DNA from: JANMDN01 sp031376285
Lineage (GTDB): Bacteria; Actinomycetota; Thermoleophilia; Miltoncostaeales; Miltoncostaeaceae
Length of the DNA stretch: 64,000 nt
Assembly (NCBI GenBank): GCA_031376285.1
Contig: JANMDN010000075.1
Location: forward strand, 62,001 to 126,000
Direction of reading: 5' to 3'
In this document: positions 11,493 through 19,592 of the stretch, piece by piece
How the letters are laid out: every line of letters begins with the position of its first letter
Numbering within the stretch: position 1 is the stretch's first letter
Translations under genes and position numbers: made by a program
Notes under the pieces: generated by a model
The model's input: only the letters and a program-made list of their open reading frames with translations
Database searches by the model: none
Told to the model about the DNA's origin: nothing

Positions 11493-12482
11493 TCACACGC
11501 CGCGCGGGACCGGGGTTCGCTCAAGGATCTGCGCAAGGATGTCGCTGGCGTCCTCGGTTGCGCGCGCCGACGCATCGACGACGACGCGGTGCGCGAGCAC
11601 CACGGGCGTGAGGTCCTGGATATCGTCTGGAAGCACGTAGTCGCGACCCGCCAGGAGCGCCCACGCTTTCGCCGCCCGAAGCACCATGAGTGAACCGCGT
11701 GGGCTCACCCCAAGGACGATGCGATCGTCGGTCCTGGTGGCGGTGGCGAGGGTGACGACGTAGTCCGCGATCTGTGGATCGACGTGGACGCGCTCCACGG
11801 CCTCCATCGCGAGGCGAAGACCACTCTCGTCGCTCACCGGCTCGACGCGGGAGAGGTGCACGGCCCCACTCTCGCCGAGCAAGAGGCGGGCCTCGTCACG
11901 CGGTCCCGGATATCCGAGATGCAGGCGCATCATGAATCGGTCGAGCTGGGCCTCAGGAAGCGGGAACGTGCCCTCATACTCGACGGGGTTCTGGGTGGCG
12001 ACGACCATGAACGGCCGCGGGAGGGGACGCGTGATGCCGTCCACGGTCACCTGGCTCTCCTCCATCGCCTCGAGGAGCGCGGACTGTGTCCGCGGCGAGG
12101 CCCGGTTGACTTCGTCGACCAGGACGAGATTCGAGAAGACCGGGCCAGGCTGGAAGCGGAACTCCGCGCTCGGCTCGTGGTAGATCGAGATCCCGGTGAC
12201 GTCGGACGGGAGGAGGTCGGCGGTGCACTGAACGCGTGAGTAACCAACGCCCGCCGCCGCCGCAAGCGCCCGCGCGAGAACGGTCTTCCCCACTCCGGGG
12301 ACGTCCTCGATCATGAGATGCCCCCCCGCGAGCAGGCAGGCGACCGACGCGCGAAGCACCTGGGGCGAGCCCGCGAGGACGGCCCCGATCTCCTCCACGA
12401 GGCGTTCGGCTGCCCGTGTCGCGAGACCGGCGCTCCCCTCTTGTCCAGCAACTCCGTGTCGTTTCGGTCCCGGGCGTGTCAC
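11493..12482 (-). CDS. moxR: MoxR-type AAA+ ATPase
   Basis: A 329-residue AAA_3 ATPase. Walker A is EDVPGVGKTVLA, Walker B is LVLVDEVNRA, sensor 1 lies in VVATQNPVEYEGTFPLPEAQLDRFMM, and a C-terminal lid follows. MoxR proteins act as chaperones for vWA-domain partners; the next gene encodes such a DUF58 protein. It is the first gene of the operon, with a TACCGT box 9 bases upstream of its GTG. The first 20 residues are non-conserved. Confidence 0.92.
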   Translation of the reverse strand: MTRPGPKRHGVAGQEGSAGLATRAAERLVEEIGAVLAGSPQVLRASVACLLAGGHLMIEDVPGVGKTVLARALAAAAGVGYSRVQCTADLLPSDVTGISIYHEPSAEFRFQPGPVFSNLVLVDEVNRASPRTQSALLEAMEESQVTVDGITRPLPRPFMVVATQNPVEYEGTFPLPEAQLDRFMMRLHLGYPGPRDEARLLLGESGAVHLSRVEPVSDESGLRLAMEAVERVHVDPQIADYVVTLATATRTDDRIVLGVSPRGSLMVLRAAKAWALLAGRDYVLPDDIQDLTPVVLAHRVVVDASARATEDASDILAQILERTPVPRGV

Positions 12483-12491
12483 GTCCGCCTG

Positions 12492-12497
12492 ACGGTA
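12492..12497 (-). promoter_or_regulatory. Putative -10 box (TACCGT) of moxR operon
   Basis: TACCGT on the minus strand ends 9 bases before the moxR GTG at 12482, compatible with a leaderless or near-leaderless message. Confidence 0.4.
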
Positions 12498-12523
12498 GCA
12501 GCCCGAGAATCCGCCGCGGCGAG

Positions 12524-13732
12524 CTACCGGTCTCGGTCCTGAAGGGCGACGAGCCCCGCGTCGAGGATCAGGTCGGCGAGGACCCGCTTGCTCGCACGCG
12601 GGAAGGTCACCTCAGCGGGCCCAGGCCCGATCACCGTGATCGCGTTGTCATCGGACTCAAAGCCGATCCCGGGCTCGGAGATGTCGTTGTAGATGATGAC
12701 GTCGAGTCCCTTGCGCTCGCGTTTTTCCCGAGCGCGGACGATGGCGTCCGGCCCGTACTCGGCGGAAAAACCTACGAGTACCTGTCGGTCGCGCCGGGCG
12801 GCGAGGCCGGCGACGATGTCGTCGGTTCGCTCGAGGCGGATCTCAAGCGCTGAGCGCTCCGACTTGTCCAGTTTGCCATCGGCCGCGTCGACCGGTCGAT
12901 AGTCGGCGACCGCCGCTGCCATGACAAGTAGATCGCAGTGGTCAAACGCCGCCTGGCAGGCCGCTCCGAGGTCGCGCGCGGTCCGCGCCGACGTGAACGC
13001 GACCCCGGTCGGAGGATCGACGGTGAGGTTCGACCCGATCAAGGTAACCTCAGCCCCTCGGTCGCGGGCGGCCTCGCAAAGGGCGACCGCCATCCGCCCG
13101 CTCGACCTGTTTCCCACGTAGCGGACCGCGTCGATGGGTTCGCGCGTCCCGCCGCCGGTGACGAGCACGCGCTGTCCGACGAGGTCGCCGACCACGTCCG
13201 GCGCCAAGAGGCGCTCGAGCGCATCGGCGATCGCGCTGGGATCAGCCAGTCGACCTTCGCCGATGTCGCCGTCTGCGAGCAGGCCGACGGCCGGCGGCAC
13301 GATCGCGACGCCGCGCGCTGCAAGGGTCGTGAGGTTGGCCCGAGTCGCCGGGTGCTCCCACATCTTGGTGTTCATCGCCGGCGCGACGAGGACCGGTCCG
13401 TCCATGGCCAGATAGACCGACCCGACCAGGTCGGTCGCGAGGCCAGCGCTCATCCGAGCAAGCGTGTTCGCCGTCGCCGGGCAGACCAGCATCGCGTCGG
13501 CGCGTCGGGCGAGATCGAGGTGGTCGTAGCCGGGTTGACTGGGCGGCCCGAAGAGTGTCAGGCCGACTGGGCGCCCCGAGAGCGCCGCAAAGGACGCCGC
13601 GCCGACGAACCGTTCGGCGTTGCGAGTCATGATAACGGTGACCTCGTGACCCCGACGCTGGAGAATGCGCAGGACGTCGAGGGACTTATACGCGGCGATC
13701 CCACCGCTGACGGCAAGCAGAACGTCGGCCAC
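12524..13732 (-). CDS. coaBC: Bifunctional phosphopantothenoylcysteine decarboxylase / phosphopantothenate-cysteine ligase
   Basis: A 402-residue CoaBC. The N-terminal flavoprotein half has VSGGIAAYK, the active-site His71 in GYDHLDLARRAD and Asn121 in PAMNTKMW. The C-terminal ligase half begins at about residue 187 with VLVTGGGTREPIDAVRYVGNRSSGRMA. It makes 4'-phosphopantetheine for coenzyme A. Odd feature: the flap that normally reads ACGD has LADGD, so the usual catalytic Cys (Cys158 in E. coli Dfp) is Asp154. It lies 11 bp after gmk with no rpoZ between them. Confidence 0.94.
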   Translation of the reverse strand: MADVLLAVSGGIAAYKSLDVLRILQRRGHEVTVIMTRNAERFVGAASFAALSGRPVGLTLFGPPSQPGYDHLDLARRADAMLVCPATANTLARMSAGLATDLVGSVYLAMDGPVLVAPAMNTKMWEHPATRANLTTLAARGVAIVPPAVGLLADGDIGEGRLADPSAIADALERLLAPDVVGDLVGQRVLVTGGGTREPIDAVRYVGNRSSGRMAVALCEAARDRGAEVTLIGSNLTVDPPTGVAFTSARTARDLGAACQAAFDHCDLLVMAAAVADYRPVDAADGKLDKSERSALEIRLERTDDIVAGLAARRDRQVLVGFSAEYGPDAIVRAREKRERKGLDVIIYNDISEPGIGFESDDNAITVIGPGPAEVTFPRASKRVLADLILDAGLVALQDRDR

Positions 13733-13743
13733 GCGTCCCCCTG

Positions 13744-14322
13744 TTAGTCGGTCCCGTGAAGGTAGCTGGAAATGATCTCCTCGAGGGCGTCCGCGGCTCG
13801 CTCGGCGTCGTTGTTGGTGATCACGTGATCGAACTCGCCTTGGGCGGCGAGCTCAGCCACGCTCTCCTCCATCCGTCTGGCGATCGCCGCTTCGCTGTCC
13901 TTGCCGCGACGACGGAGGCGCTCGGCCAGTGCCTCGGGCGAGGGAGGTGCGATGAAGATCGCAACGGCGCTCGGGAGCATCGATCGAATGGCGCGGGCCC
14001 CACGCAGCTCGATCTCGACGACGACAGAACAACCCTCCCCGAGGATGCGCTCGACCTCGTCGCGAAGCGTCCCGTACGAATTCCCGGCGTAGGCCACGTG
14101 TTCGAGAAAGTCGCCGGCGCGGACGCGGGCGTCGAACGCGTCTGGTGACAGGAAGTAGTAGTCCTCACCGTCGATCTCACCTGGGCGCACCGTGCGCGTC
14201 GTCGCGGAGATCGCAAGCACAAGGTCGCCGAAGCGTGGAAGCAACGCATCGATGAGCGTCCCCTTCCCCGCGCCCGAGGGGCCCGAGATGACAAAGACCC
14301 GCGGGGGGCCAACTCCGGTCAG
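13744..14322 (-). CDS. gmk: Guanylate kinase
   Basis: Gmk phosphorylates GMP to GDP. The P-loop is ISGPSGAGKGTL, followed by SATTRTVRPGEIDGEDYYF (GMP binding) and the RLRRRGKDSEAAIARRM lid. The start is uncertain. The only in-frame GTG (14436) lies 117 bp inside mihF, whereas a CTG at 14320-14322 overlaps the mihF stop as CTGA and gives 192 residues, the normal length. I chose the CTG on length and coupling, not on a ribosome-binding site. Adjacent mihF and gmk are typical of actinobacteria. Confidence 0.92.
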   Translation of the reverse strand: MTGVGPPRVFVISGPSGAGKGTLIDALLPRFGDLVLAISATTRTVRPGEIDGEDYYFLSPDAFDARVRAGDFLEHVAYAGNSYGTLRDEVERILGEGCSVVVEIELRGARAIRSMLPSAVAIFIAPPSPEALAERLRRRGKDSEAAIARRMEESVAELAAQGEFDHVITNNDAERAADALEEIISSYLHGTD

Positions 14323-14651
14323 CGGGCGAGAAGTTCCAACAGCTCGTCGCGCTGACGCTGGGTCAGCCCGCCGATCGTCTTGCCCTGAGCGATACGACAG
14401 TGGTTCAGGTAGCGGGTGGCCCGCACCTTGCCGCACCTGGGAACCGCCATGAGGAGGTCCATGACCTTGGCGGTTTGCAGGAACTCGGGGGGGGACGAGA
14501 TGACGTCGTCGATCGAAAGCTTGCCGTCCTTCAACTCTTTCTTGAGCTGGGCTCGCTTTGAACGAATCTCGTTGGCTCGTTGCAAAGCTTCCATCCGCTG
14601 GTCGAGCGACCTGGTGGGAGCTTGGCCCGAGACCTTTGGTCGCGCCGGCAT
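14319..14651 (-). CDS. mihF: Integration host factor, actinobacterial type
   Basis: A 110-residue basic protein with the actinobacterial IHF pattern: a charged N-terminal helix (RSKRAQLKKELKDGKL), then MDLLMAVPRCGKVRATRYLNHCRIAQGKTIGGLTQRQRDELLELL, the helix-two turn-helix part that binds the minor groove. It is a nucleoid protein needed for phage integration and DNA architecture, unrelated to E. coli IHF. A good promoter lies directly upstream and predicts a nearly leaderless mRNA. Confidence 0.93.
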   Translation of the reverse strand: MPARPKVSGQAPTRSLDQRMEALQRANEIRSKRAQLKKELKDGKLSIDDVISSPPEFLQTAKVMDLLMAVPRCGKVRATRYLNHCRIAQGKTIGGLTQRQRDELLELLAR

Positions 14652-14660
14652 TAGGGGGCG

Positions 14661-14690
14661 ATTCTAGGGACGTTCGGCCTCGCGCTGCAA
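14661..14690 (-). promoter_or_regulatory. Promoter of mihF-gmk-coaBC
   Basis: On the minus strand TTGCAG (-35) and TAGAAT (-10) are separated by 18 bases. The -10 ends 9 bases before the mihF ATG, so the transcript would have almost no leader. It lies in the 91-bp gap after carB. Confidence 0.6.
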
Positions 14691-14742
14691 GCCTGCCGGT
14701 TGGATCTTTCGCAGGTCAAGCGAATAAATGACGCTCGCGTGC

Positions 14743-17700
14743 CTATCGGGACGTGCTGACGGCCCGGTGAACGTCCTGGATCGCGAGTGGCCGAGCGGGG
14801 CTCCCCCCGCCCGACAGAATGGCCTGAACACTCGCTCGGGCGGCCTCGATCGTGGTCGCGCACGGCACCCCGTACCGAAGCGCCGCGCGCCTGATTTGTG
14901 CCCCGTCATCGTGGGCGCTCCGCCCACCGGGCGTGTTGATCACGAGGTCGACGCCACCCGCGGCGATACGATCGACGACGTTGTCGGCGCCTTCGCTGAC
15001 GCGGCGCACGACCTCGACCTGGAGGCCGGCCGCCCCGAGGGCGCGCCCAGTGCCTTCGGTTGCCAGAAGACGGAAGCCGGCCCGCCCGAGTGCCCCGGCG
15101 ATAGACACCGCGTCGGGCTTGTCGGCGTCGCGCGCCGAAACGAACACCGACCCGGAACGGGGGAGTCGCTGACCTGCGGCTCGCTGAGCGGCCGCGAACG
15201 CCTGCGCGAAACTCCCCCGGATCGCCATGACCTCGCCGGTCGCGCGCATCTCGGGCCCGAGCACGGGGTCGGTGGACGGGAACCGGGAGAATGGAAGGAC
15301 GGCCTCCTTGACCGCCACGTACCCGCCCGGGCGCGGCTCGGGCAGGTCGAGGTCCGCGATGCTCTCGCCGAGCATGAGCCGCACAGCGTGCCGGACGAGG
15401 GGGACCCCGGTGGCCTTCGAGACGAAGGGAACCGTCCGCGACGCCCGCGGGTTTGCTTCGATCACGAAGATCGCTTCGTTCACGACGGCAAACTGGACGT
15501 TGACGAGGCCGACCACGCCGACGGCGCGAGCGATCGCGCCGACCTGGGCGCCGATGGCGTCGATCGTGGCTGGCCCCAGGCTCTGGGCGGGAAGGACACA
15601 GGCCGAGTCACCCGAATGGATCCCCGCCGCCTCGACGTGCTCCATGATGCCAGCGATCCACGTCGACTGGCCGTCACAGAGCGCATCGACGTCCACTTCG
15701 ACCGCTCGCTCGAGGAAGCGGTCGACGAAGACCGCACCCTGTGGGCGCTCTCGTGTGAGGTACTCGTCGACGTCGGCGGCGCTGTGGCAGATGGCCATCG
15801 CTCGACCGCCAAGGACGTAGGACGGGCGAATGAGCACCGGGAAGCCAATCGCCTCGGTCGCAGCGCCGACCTCCGTCGCGCTCGGCGCGACGCGCCACTC
15901 GGGCGACCGGAGCCCCAGTCCGTGAAGGAGCGCCCCGAACCGCCCGCGATCCTCAGCCAGGTCAATCGCATGGGGCGGGGTTCCGATCAGCGGGATACCG
16001 GCCTGGGCGATCGCCTCAGCCAGACGCAGCGGCGTCTGCCCGCCGAGTTGGGTGATCACCCCAACTGGTCGCTCGATCGCGGCCACCTCGATGACGGTCT
16101 CAAGGGTCACCGGCTCGAGGTACAAGCGGTCGCTCACGCCTTGGTCGGTCGAGACGGTCTCGGGGTTGCAGTTGATCATCACGGCTTCGTAGCCGAGGTC
16201 GCGAGCGGCCTGCACGGCCTGGACACAGCAGTAGTCGAACTCGACCCCCTGGCCGATTCGGTTCGGACCCGATCCAAGAACGACAATCACCTTGCCGGAA
16301 GGCGACGGCGCCTCGGTCTCGGTTTCGTAAGCCGTATAGAAGTACGGGCTGGCGGCCGCGAACTCGCCAGCGCACGTATCGACCGCGTGCACGCTCGGAC
16401 GAACCTCAAGGCGGTGGCGCTGCGCGATGACCTCCACCTCGGTCGTTTCGGTGGCGGCGGCGATGTCGCGATCGGTGAGGCCCGCCCGGTGCGCGCTACG
16501 CACGTCATCGGCGGTCAGCTCGACCAGGTTTCGGCGAACCGCGCGACGCGCCTCGGCGAACTGGACGATCTGATCGCAGAACCAGGGATCGACGCGACTC
16601 GCGCTCGCGAGCTCGCCCGCGGTCGCCCCGGCGTCGCAGGCCCAGAGCATCACGTCGTAGCGGTCCGGACGCGGCGTCGCAAGGCAGGCGAGCGCGGCGG
16701 ACAGTGAGTCGGGTACTTCGGCCGGGACGTCGAGCTCACGGGCTCTCAGTGCCTTGCCGAATGCCTCCCCGAAGCTCCGTCCAAGGGTGAGGACCTCCCC
16801 GACACTTTGCATGTACGTCGAGAGGACCGGGACGACGGCGGGCACCTTCTCGAACGCGAAGCGCGGCATCTTGAGCGCGACGTAGTCGAGGGCGGGCTCA
16901 AAGCTCGCCGGGGTGACACCGGTCACGTCGTTTGGCAGCTCATCGAGCGTGTACCCGATCGCGAGGCGCGCGGCGATCTTCGCGATCGGAAACCCGGTGG
17001 CCTTCGATGCGAGCGCGGAGCTGCGCGAAACGCGCGGGTTCATCTCGATCACGACGAGCTCGCCGGTCGACCGTTCGAGCGCGAATTGGACGTTTGCGCC
17101 TCCCGTCTCGACGCCCACCGCGCGGACCACGGCGATCGCGACGTCGCGCATCCGCTGCAACTCGGTGTCGGTCAGCGTCATGGCGGGCGCGACGGTGACC
17201 GAGTCACCCGTGTGAACCCCCATCGGATCGATGTTCTCGATGGAGCAGACGATGATCGCGTTGTCGTTTCGGTCGCGCACCACCTCGAACTCGAACTCCC
17301 CCCACCCGGCAATCGATCGTTCGACGAGGACCTGCCCGATTGGGCTTGCGGTGATGGCGCGCTCGGCCATTCGCGCCAACTCCTCTGGGGTCGCGGCCGA
17401 ACCGCCGCCCTCGCCGCCCATCGTGAAGGCCGGACGAAGAATCAGGGGAAAGCCGAGCGCCTCAGCTGCCGTGGTCGCCTCAGCCAGGCTCGACACGATG
17501 CGCCCGTCGAGCACCGGTATCCCGGCCTCGTGCATGCAGGCGCGAAAGACCTCGCGGTCCTCGGCGCGCCGGATCACGTCGACGTCGGCGCCAATCAGCT
17601 CGACGCCGTACTGGTCCAGAACACCGGCCTCGAAAAGCTCCACGGCAAGGTTCAGGGCGGTCTGTCCGCCGAGCGTCGGGAGGAGCGCGTCCGGTCGCTC

Positions 17701-17940
17701 CTTTGCGATGATTGCCGAAACGGTCTCGAGGTCGAGCGATTCGATGTAGGTCCGGTCGGCGACACCTGGGTCGGTCATGATCGTCGCGGGATTCGAGTTG
17801 ACGAGCACCACGCGAAAGCCGTCCTCGCGGAGGGCATGGCACGCCTGCGTGCCCGAGTAGTCGAACTCGCCGGCCTGCCCGATGACGATCGGTCCAGAAC
17901 CCAGCACGAGGATCGTGCGGATGTCAGTCCGTGCGGGCAC
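14743..17940 (-). CDS. carB: Carbamoyl-phosphate synthase large subunit
   Basis: A 1065-residue CarB of normal length from GTG 17940, which overlaps the carA stop by one base. It has the two homologous ATP-grasp halves (first half FDYSGTQACHALREDGFRVVLVNSNPATIMTDP; second half FDYCCVQAVQAARDLGYEAVMINCNPETVSTD) and a C-terminal MGS-like allosteric domain (about 935-1065). It makes carbamoyl phosphate for pyrimidine and arginine synthesis together with CarA. Last gene of the pyr operon here; pyrF, which usually follows, is absent. Confidence 0.97.
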   Translation of the reverse strand: MPARTDIRTILVLGSGPIVIGQAGEFDYSGTQACHALREDGFRVVLVNSNPATIMTDPGVADRTYIESLDLETVSAIIAKERPDALLPTLGGQTALNLAVELFEAGVLDQYGVELIGADVDVIRRAEDREVFRACMHEAGIPVLDGRIVSSLAEATTAAEALGFPLILRPAFTMGGEGGGSAATPEELARMAERAITASPIGQVLVERSIAGWGEFEFEVVRDRNDNAIIVCSIENIDPMGVHTGDSVTVAPAMTLTDTELQRMRDVAIAVVRAVGVETGGANVQFALERSTGELVVIEMNPRVSRSSALASKATGFPIAKIAARLAIGYTLDELPNDVTGVTPASFEPALDYVALKMPRFAFEKVPAVVPVLSTYMQSVGEVLTLGRSFGEAFGKALRARELDVPAEVPDSLSAALACLATPRPDRYDVMLWACDAGATAGELASASRVDPWFCDQIVQFAEARRAVRRNLVELTADDVRSAHRAGLTDRDIAAATETTEVEVIAQRHRLEVRPSVHAVDTCAGEFAAASPYFYTAYETETEAPSPSGKVIVVLGSGPNRIGQGVEFDYCCVQAVQAARDLGYEAVMINCNPETVSTDQGVSDRLYLEPVTLETVIEVAAIERPVGVITQLGGQTPLRLAEAIAQAGIPLIGTPPHAIDLAEDRGRFGALLHGLGLRSPEWRVAPSATEVGAATEAIGFPVLIRPSYVLGGRAMAICHSAADVDEYLTRERPQGAVFVDRFLERAVEVDVDALCDGQSTWIAGIMEHVEAAGIHSGDSACVLPAQSLGPATIDAIGAQVGAIARAVGVVGLVNVQFAVVNEAIFVIEANPRASRTVPFVSKATGVPLVRHAVRLMLGESIADLDLPEPRPGGYVAVKEAVLPFSRFPSTDPVLGPEMRATGEVMAIRGSFAQAFAAAQRAAGQRLPRSGSVFVSARDADKPDAVSIAGALGRAGFRLLATEGTGRALGAAGLQVEVVRRVSEGADNVVDRIAAGGVDLVINTPGGRSAHDDGAQIRRAALRYGVPCATTIEAARASVQAILSGGGSPARPLAIQDVHRAVSTSR

Positions 17941-19007
17941 TACTTGCCGATCCGTTCCACGAAGTCGGCGAAGAGATACGCGGCGTCGTTCGGTCCCGGC
18001 CGCGCCTCGGGGTGGTATTGGACCGACCAGGCGCGAAGCTCGGGTGCCGCGATGCCCTCGACCGATCCGTCGAAGAGACTGGTTCGGGTGACCTCGATCC
18101 CGTCCCTGCCGCCGGGAGGTAACTCGACCGCGTAGCCGTGGTTTTGGACCGTCACCTCGACGCGCCCGTCGTGTGTGCGCCGAACGGGGTGGTTCGCGCC
18201 GCGGTGCCCAAAGGGGAGTTTGACCGTCGAGAGGTCGAGCGCGCGGGCGAGCAGCTGATGACCGAGGCAAATCCCGAACACCGGAATCTTGCCGAGGAGA
18301 TCGCGAATGAGTGGGACCACGTCGGCGACGGCCGCTGGGTCACCCGGACCGTTTGAGATGAAGAGCGCCTGCGGGTCGAACGCGAGTACCTCGGCCGGCG
18401 AGATCGTCGGCGGAACGACCTCGACCCGAGCACCTGCCACCACCAGTTCGGAGGCGATGCTCGCCTTCATCCCACAGTCGACGGCGACGACGACCGGCCC
18501 GTCACTTCCGAGCGATCGGCGCGGCCCGCTGGCTTCTGCGGCGAGGTCGCGACCGTCGAGTGTCGGCGCGGTCCGAACCAGGGCGAGGAGTTCCTCGTCG
18601 CCAAGCTCGGTCGAGACGCCTCCGCGCATGGCGCCATGGTCGCGAAGGTGACGGGTGAGTCGGCGGGTGTCGCAGTCGTCCACGGCGACGACGCCATGCT
18701 CGGTCAGCCAGGTTTGCCAGCCCATCGGTCCGGCCGCCCCCGGCAGGTTGCCGGCGACGCGCATGATCACGGCCTCCGGCCAGACCCGGCCGCTCTCGCA
18801 GTAGCCGGGACCCGCGCCGTAGTTTCCGATCATCGGCGCGGCAAAGCACAGGATCTGACCAAGGTAGGAGGGGTCGGTCACCGCCTCCTGGTAGCCCGAC
18901 ATCGACGTGGTGAAGACCATCTCGCCGGTCCGCGTGCCATCGGCGCCCACGCTGCGGGCACGCAGAATCAGGCCGTCTTCGAGAACGACGAGCGCAGGCC
19001 GATGCAA
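17940..19007 (-). CDS. carA: Carbamoyl-phosphate synthase small subunit
   Basis: A 355-residue glutamine amidotransferase subunit. The N-terminal domain has FTTSMSGYQEAVTDPSYLGQILCFAAPMIGNYG, the C-terminal class-I amidotransferase domain has the nucleophile Cys in FGICLGHQLLA and the His/Glu pair in VQYHPEARPGP. It supplies ammonia to CarB. It lies 6 bp after the cysteine hydrolase gene and overlaps carB. Confidence 0.97.
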   Translation of the reverse strand: MHRPALVVLEDGLILRARSVGADGTRTGEMVFTTSMSGYQEAVTDPSYLGQILCFAAPMIGNYGAGPGYCESGRVWPEAVIMRVAGNLPGAAGPMGWQTWLTEHGVVAVDDCDTRRLTRHLRDHGAMRGGVSTELGDEELLALVRTAPTLDGRDLAAEASGPRRSLGSDGPVVVAVDCGMKASIASELVVAGARVEVVPPTISPAEVLAFDPQALFISNGPGDPAAVADVVPLIRDLLGKIPVFGICLGHQLLARALDLSTVKLPFGHRGANHPVRRTHDGRVEVTVQNHGYAVELPPGGRDGIEVTRTSLFDGSVEGIAAPELRAWSVQYHPEARPGPNDAAYLFADFVERIGK

Positions 19008-19013
19008 CGACGT

Positions 19014-19592
19014 CTACCTGACGAGCTTTGAGATGGCTTTGAACGCGTCCCCGCCGGCCACCTCGAGCATCTCGAAGAGCACCGTCTCGGCGCTCGAGAC
19101 CTCCGCGCCGTGCGCGGACATCTTGCGGAGTCCCGCCTCCTTGTTCGCGGCCGTTCGTGAGCTCACCGCGTCGCTTGCGACGTGCACTCCGTAGCCGCGT
19201 GCGAGGAGGTCGAGCACGGTCTGGTTGACGCAGACGTGCGTCTCGACCCCGGCGACGACCCAGGACGTGCAACCGGCAGCGGCGAGCTGTGCATCGAACG
19301 CCTCGACTCCACAGGCCGAGAACCGCATCTTCTCCACGATCTGCGTCCCGTGGGGCAGGACATCCGCGATCTCGGAGACGGTCGCGCCGAGGCCCTTCGG
19401 GTACTGCTCACTCACGAGGACCGGTCGCCCAAGGATCTCGAAGCCGGCCGCGAGGATGGCGCAGTTGCGGGCGACCACGTCGAAGCTGTCGATGACTGGT
19501 CGAAATGCCTCCTGGACGTCGACGATGATCAGGCCGGTCTCGTCCTTTCGAAGGAGTGACGAGTGGCGCTCGGGGTGCGCTACCGCTGCCAT
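19014..19592 (-). CDS. Isochorismatase-family cysteine hydrolase inside the pyr operon
   Basis: A 192-residue member of the isochorismatase/nicotinamidase superfamily. The catalytic triad is visible: Asp in IIVDVQEAF, Lys in QYPKGLG, Cys in ETHVCVNQT preceded by a VAGVE motif. The family includes hydrolases acting on carbamoyl, ureido and amide substrates. Its start overlaps the pyrC stop by 13 bp and it ends 6 bp before carA, so it is surely co-transcribed with the pyrimidine genes, which is not the usual content of this operon. The closest-looking subgroup is the YcaC-like/unknown hydrolases; the substrate cannot be read from sequence. Confidence 0.85.
   Translation of the reverse strand: MAAVAHPERHSSLLRKDETGLIIVDVQEAFRPVIDSFDVVARNCAILAAGFEILGRPVLVSEQYPKGLGATVSEIADVLPHGTQIVEKMRFSACGVEAFDAQLAAAGCTSWVVAGVETHVCVNQTVLDLLARGYGVHVASDAVSSRTAANKEAGLRKMSAHGAEVSSAETVLFEMLEVAGGDAFKAISKLVR

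Noticed and set aside
17940..18270. N-terminal extension of CarB by 110 residues
   Set aside because: The extension lies over carA, is Arg-rich and non-conserved; the GTG at 17940 gives the canonical N-terminus.
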